This document shows, piece by piece, positions 5,850 to 8,918 of a stretch of 8,918 bases of DNA (position 1 is its first letter; every line of letters begins with the position of its first letter). The notes below the pieces were generated by a model that made no database searches, was not told the DNA's origin, and saw only the letters and a list, made by a program, of their open reading frames with translations. This DNA is from Halobacteriovoraceae bacterium. Lineage in GTDB: Bacteria; Bdellovibrionota; Bacteriovoracia; Bacteriovoracales; Bacteriovoracaceae. Both the position numbers and the translations under genes were made by a program. The stretch spans positions 1-8,918 of the forward strand of contig JABJPQ010000268.1 in assembly GCA_018663815.1 (NCBI GenBank), given 5' to 3'.

Positions 5850-6763
5850 AAGATTTTTTCCTAAGTCGTAAGTTTTTATTAAGGATCTTTTCTCTGTTCG
5901 CGGGATTATTTATTTGGATGTACGTTGTTAGTTCCTCAGAACTTGAGATCTCAAAAAATATCCCTATTGAAATTGAATTGCCAAAGTCTATGGCCATTAA
6001 AAATGATATCTCCCATGAAGTACTGTATCGATTAAAGGGGCCAGCTCTATTTGTTCGAAAATATTTGGAAACTCAAAATAAAATTGTGATAAAAAAAGAA
6101 GACTATTACCAGAAGCGAAGATCACGTTATCATATTGCTCTTGATCAATTTTTAGCTAAATTACCTTTGGGGGTAGAGTTAGTTCAAACACAGCCCCCAC
6201 AGTTAACTCTTGTGTTGGAGCGAGCAAGAAAGAAACGAGTATCCATAAAACCCGTTTTTGCTTCTCATATTTCAGAGAAGTACAAATTAAAAAATTTAAA
6301 AGCTTTTCCTGCAACAGTGTTAGTTAGCGGACCATCTAGTTTAATTAATAATTTAAAATTTATCGAAACTAAGCTGATTGAAGATATCGATACAAATAAG
6401 GGAACCTCCTTTTTAGTAGATCTTGCCCTGCCAGACTCTAGAATCACCTTAAAAGACTCTCAGGTGAATGTTACTTACACACTGCAGTCAAGGAATATTG
6501 AATTTACTTATAATGAGATCCCTATTATATTTCAGAGTACTAGGTTAATAAAATCTGCGACACCAAAAATGGTCAAAATTATCGTTAAAGGTGAGGAATC
6601 TAAGCTTAAGTCTTTAGGTCGTGACTCCATTCAAATTGTTGCATTGGTACCTAAAAATAAAAGAGGAAAATTAGACGTTGAGCTCATCGTTGAGCTGCCT
6701 GAGGGAATAAGTCTAGTGAGTTTAACACCCAAAACCGTTAAACTTGAGTTGGAGAATTTATGA
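5846..6763 (+). CDS. cdaR: YbbR-domain protein CdaR, membrane-anchored regulator of CdaA
   Basis: The 305-residue product has one N-terminal membrane anchor (about 8-28, with the typical FSLFAGLFIWMYVV) and an extracytoplasmic part made of about three YbbR-like repeats (roughly 35-125, 130-213 and 217-303). Repeat cues are VxVxG-type strands such as ATVLVSGPSSLIN and VKIIVKGEESKLK, each ending in a strand like QVNVTYTL or TVKLELE. Bacillus CdaR is longer, with four repeats, so this is a shorter form. In Firmicutes CdaR binds CdaA through the membrane region and adjusts c-di-AMP synthesis. The same role here is inferred from position and domain. It begins within an ATGA shared with cdaA without a strong Shine-Dalgarno, and ends within an ATGA shared with glmM. 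YbbR sequence is weakly conserved, so the identification leans partly on gene order. Confidence 0.88.
   Translation: MKDFFLSRKFLLRIFSLFAGLFIWMYVVSSSELEISKNIPIEIELPKSMAIKNDISHEVLYRLKGPALFVRKYLETQNKIVIKKEDYYQKRRSRYHIALDQFLAKLPLGVELVQTQPPQLTLVLERARKKRVSIKPVFASHISEKYKLKNLKAFPATVLVSGPSSLINNLKFIETKLIEDIDTNKGTSFLVDLALPDSRITLKDSQVNVTYTLQSRNIEFTYNEIPIIFQSTRLIKSATPKMVKIIVKGEESKLKSLGRDSIQIVALVPKNKRGKLDVELIVELPEGISLVSLTPKTVKLELENL
6751..6754 (+). promoter_or_regulatory. glmM ribosome-binding site inside the cdaR end
   Basis: GGAG lies 5 nt before the glmM ATG at 6760, within the last codons of cdaR. Together with the ATGA overlap it allows both reinitiation and independent ribosome entry for glmM. Confidence 0.6.
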
Positions 6764-8124
6764 ATAAGAGAAAACTGTTTGGAACAGATGGAATGAGAGG
6801 GCGTGCAAACGTTTATCCAATCACGGGAGAAGTAGCTTTTGCTCTTGGTCGTGCCGTTACTGCTTACTTTCAACGTTCAACCAAAAATAAAATGCCAATC
6901 ATAATTGTAGGAAAAGATACACGTTTAAGTTGCTATATGCTTGAGCAGTCGTTTTCTGCTGGTGTTTGTTCTCAAGGTGGTCGAGTCATTTTGACTGGGC
7001 CTCTTCCAACTCCAGGAGTTGCCTTTGTTACGCAATCAATGCGAGCAGATGCAGGGGTCATGATCAGTGCTTCACATAATAAGTATTACGATAATGGAAT
7101 TAAAATTTTTGATCGTGTTGGGCATAAGCTACCAGATGAAGCCGAATTAGAGCTTGAGCAGATGGTGTTAAACTCAGAACTTATTCCTAAAAAACTAGAT
7201 GATGAACTCGGTCATGCTAAACGGCTCGATGAGGTTGTAGGACGATATATTGTGAAGGTTAAACAAGCACTCTCAAGTGAGTATAGTTTAGAAGGAATGC
7301 GACTCGTGATTGACGGAGCGAACGGAGCAGCTTACAAAGTTGCCCCTATGGTTTTTCAAGAGCTGGGAGCAGAGGTGATCATTATTGGTGGCTCACCAAA
7401 TGGAACTAATATCAACGAAGGTGTTGGAGCGCTACATCCTGAACTCTGTGCAGAAAAAGTAAAAGAGTACCGGGCTGACCTTGGAGTTTGTCTTGATGGT
7501 GACGGTGATAGACTCGTTATTATAGACGGTAATGGAAATAGTGTTGCAGGAGATAAGCTTATTGGTATTTTGGGTAAGTTTCTTATTGAAACAAACCAGC
7601 TTGGAGGCAATAAAGAGGTTGTTGGAACTGTCATGAGTAATTTTGGCTTAGAAAAATTTATCAATAGTATAGGTGGGACTTTTCACCGAACTCAAGTTGG
7701 AGATAGATATATTGTTGAAAGAATGCTAGCTCAGAACTCTGTTTTTGGGGGGGAGCCAAGTGGACATATTATTTTCAAAAGCTTTGCAACTACTGGTGAT
7801 GGTATTTTAGCAGCACTAAAAGTTATTGAATGTCTGAAATTTTATGGAAAATCTCTTCATGAATTATCCAAAGAGATTACTCTCATGCCCCAAGTTTTAA
7901 TTAATGTAAAAGTTAAAGATAAAAAAGATTTTTCAGAAATCCCAAGCTTAAAAAAGGTGATGGACCAAGTAGAACAAGACCTTGCTGGTTCTGGCAGAGT
8001 ACTGCTGCGTTATTCAGGAACTGAAAATCTTGCGAGAGTAATGATAGAAGGTGAAAATGAGGACGTTGTTCAAGCACAGTGTCAAAAGATAGCAGATGTT
8101 TTAAAAGCAGAAATTGGAGAGTAG
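6760..8124 (+). CDS. glmM: Phosphoglucosamine mutase GlmM
   Basis: GlmM converts glucosamine-6-phosphate to glucosamine-1-phosphate in the cytoplasm, on the route to UDP-GlcNAc, peptidoglycan and LPS. The 454-residue protein is complete (E. coli about 445) and begins with the hallmark KLFGTDGMRG. The four alpha-D-phosphohexomutase sites are present: the phosphoserine loop ISASHN (phosphorylated S105), the metal-binding loop DGDGDR (D246, D248, D250), the sugar-binding loop GGEPSGH (E332, S334), and the phosphate-binding loop RYSGTE (417-422; Y replaces the commoner P). The FGTDGMRG and GGEPSGH forms distinguish GlmM from phosphomannomutases. It follows cdaR with a 4-bp overlap. Elsewhere GlmM binds and inhibits CdaA, so the grouping may connect cell-wall precursor supply to c-di-AMP level; that control is inferred here. 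Confidence 0.97.
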   Translation: MNKRKLFGTDGMRGRANVYPITGEVAFALGRAVTAYFQRSTKNKMPIIIVGKDTRLSCYMLEQSFSAGVCSQGGRVILTGPLPTPGVAFVTQSMRADAGVMISASHNKYYDNGIKIFDRVGHKLPDEAELELEQMVLNSELIPKKLDDELGHAKRLDEVVGRYIVKVKQALSSEYSLEGMRLVIDGANGAAYKVAPMVFQELGAEVIIIGGSPNGTNINEGVGALHPELCAEKVKEYRADLGVCLDGDGDRLVIIDGNGNSVAGDKLIGILGKFLIETNQLGGNKEVVGTVMSNFGLEKFINSIGGTFHRTQVGDRYIVERMLAQNSVFGGEPSGHIIFKSFATTGDGILAALKVIECLKFYGKSLHELSKEITLMPQVLINVKVKDKKDFSEIPSLKKVMDQVEQDLAGSGRVLLRYSGTENLARVMIEGENEDVVQAQCQKIADVLKAEIGE

Positions 8125-8128
8125 TGTG
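8116..8128 (+). promoter_or_regulatory. pdxJ ribosome-binding site fixing a GTG start at 8126
   Basis: GGAG (8116-8119), inside the end of glmM, stands 6 nt before GTG 8126. An in-frame TTG at 8114 would overlap this site and has no site of its own, so the GTG is the real start. GlmM stops at 8124, leaving a 1-nt gap. Confidence 0.75.
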
Positions 8129-8884
8129 AATCAACCTGTTAGACTCGGTGTAAATATTGACCATGTGGCCACTTTAAGGCAAGCAAGAGGCGAACAATAT
8201 CCAAGTATTATAGATGCCGCAAGGTGTGTGCTTGATTCTGGAGCCGATCAGATAACTATTCATCTTAGAGAAGATCGTCGTCATATACAGGATTTTGATG
8301 TGCCTGCCGTTCAGCTGGTAACACAAAGGTATGGGGTTCCATTAAATCTCGAAATAGGAGTTAGCCAAGAAATTCTTGAAGTTGCAATAAATACGAAGCC
8401 TCAATGGGTTTGTATTGTTCCAGAAAAGCGTGAAGAAAGAACAACTGAGGGAGGGCTAGACTTTCTAAGCTCTGAGCATTTTAAAAAGGTACAAAATTTT
8501 TGTCTTCGATTGCGGCAAGAGTGCCCAAATACAAAAATCTCCCTTTTTGTAGAGGCTGATCCTGAGACGTTAAAAAAGTGTATTGAACTTAAAGTTGACG
8601 CTGTTGAAATACATACTGGTGAGTTTGCAATTGATTATAATCAAGGGGAAAAATACACCTCTCACTTACAAAAATATGAACAAGCTCATCAACAGCTATT
8701 ACCAGCAGGAATTGGTTTTCATGCTGGACATGGGCTAACTGATGAAAGCTTGAAAATTTTAATAGAACAAGGACTTTTTATTGAATACAATATTGGTCAC
8801 TGGGTGATTTGTGATAGTCTTTTTTGGGGACTAGAAAAATCAGTAAAAAAGTTAAAAGAGATAATTAATAGAGGATCACTATGA
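8126..8884 (+). CDS. pdxJ: Pyridoxine 5'-phosphate synthase PdxJ
   Basis: PdxJ condenses 3-amino-2-oxopropyl phosphate with 1-deoxyxylulose-5-phosphate to form pyridoxine 5'-phosphate, the last ring-forming step of DXP-dependent vitamin B6 synthesis. The protein of 252 residues (E. coli 243) opens with the diagnostic LGVNIDHVATLRQARG. The active-site residues match the family: H46 in HLREDRRHI, E76 in LNLEIG, and the GHGL histidine (about H202), followed by EYNIGHW near the C-terminus. The TIM-barrel core is complete, with no frameshift. Translation starts at GTG 8126, and an upstream TTG at 8114 is rejected. It sits 1 nt after glmM and shares an ATGA with the next gene, so it belongs to the same operon. 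Its presence implies DXP-dependent rather than PdxS/PdxT B6 synthesis in this organism. Confidence 0.96.
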   Translation: MNQPVRLGVNIDHVATLRQARGEQYPSIIDAARCVLDSGADQITIHLREDRRHIQDFDVPAVQLVTQRYGVPLNLEIGVSQEILEVAINTKPQWVCIVPEKREERTTEGGLDFLSSEHFKKVQNFCLRLRQECPNTKISLFVEADPETLKKCIELKVDAVEIHTGEFAIDYNQGEKYTSHLQKYEQAHQQLLPAGIGFHAGHGLTDESLKILIEQGLFIEYNIGHWVICDSLFWGLEKSVKKLKEIINRGSL

Positions 8885-8918
8885 GAATTGTTTCCGTTGA
8901 AGAGATGAAACATATTGA
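8881..8918 (+). CDS. Start of a YjeF-like NAD(P)H-hydrate epimerase gene, 3' partial
   Basis: Only 12 codons are in the window: an ATG overlapping the pdxJ TGA in an ATGA, with GAGGA (8871-8875) 5 nt upstream, a strong start signal. The peptide MRIVSVEEMKHI resembles the N-terminus of YjeF/NnrE domains, which commonly begin M-[KR]-[IVL]-x-[TS]-x-E-[EQ]-M-x-x-[IL]. Such proteins epimerise damaged NAD(P)H hydrates, often fused to the ADP-dependent dehydratase NnrD. That a gene starts here is very likely; the identity is a tentative guess from one short motif. Confidence 0.5.
   Translation, partial: MRIVSVEEMKHI

Noticed and set aside
7356..7664. 102-codon open frame antisense to glmM
   Set aside because: It lies wholly opposite a conserved enzyme gene and encodes a low-complexity Ser/Pro-rich peptide without a recognisable domain. 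It is a shadow of glmM codon use.
8114..8116. TTG at 8114 as the pdxJ start
   Set aside because: It overlaps the GGAG that serves GTG 8126, has no ribosome site of its own, and would add residues not typical of PdxJ.

Overview
This AT-rich window of dense, short-spaced genes looks like chromosome from a Gram-negative bacterium. A type II (lipoprotein) signal peptide, a PilZ-GAF-AAA-Fis regulator and low GC next to a cdaA-cdaR-glmM-pdxJ series suggest the Bdellovibrionota, for example a Bacteriovorax/Halobacteriovorax-like predator. That assignment is inference from gene content and composition. No tRNA, rRNA, CRISPR array, insertion sequence or phage gene is visible.

Left part (1-2820): the 3' portion of an MFS drug/H+ antiporter-like gene runs on the plus strand from before the window. 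It converges on, and overlaps by 33 bp, a minus-strand pair: an M14 zinc peptidase of MpaA type with a lipoprotein signal, followed by a UbiA-like multi-pass membrane protein. The pair is probably one operon, read from a promoter so close to the peptidase start that its mRNA may be leaderless.

Middle (2821-4959): a 150-183 bp divergent intergenic region, then a large regulator laid out as PilZ, GAF, NtrC-type AAA+ and Fis helix-turn-helix. Its AAA+ domain keeps Walker A and B. It has lost the sigma-54-contacting GAFTGA loop, both usual arginine-finger positions and the sensor I and sensor II residues. This is the most unusual item in the window.

Right part (4960-8918): a probable terminator, a good sigma-70 promoter and a leader hairpin precede a tightly coupled operon cdaA-cdaR-glmM-pdxJ-(nnr start). 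The joints are ATGA overlaps or a 1-nt gap. It links c-di-AMP synthesis (CdaA), its membrane-anchored regulator (CdaR), the glucosamine-phosphate step of peptidoglycan precursor supply (GlmM) and vitamin B6 synthesis (PdxJ). The last gene, cut by the window end, begins like a YjeF-type NAD(P)H-hydrate epimerase.

Two annotated starts deserve correction from ribosome-binding sites: pdxJ at GTG 8126, and probably the regulator at ATG 3004.
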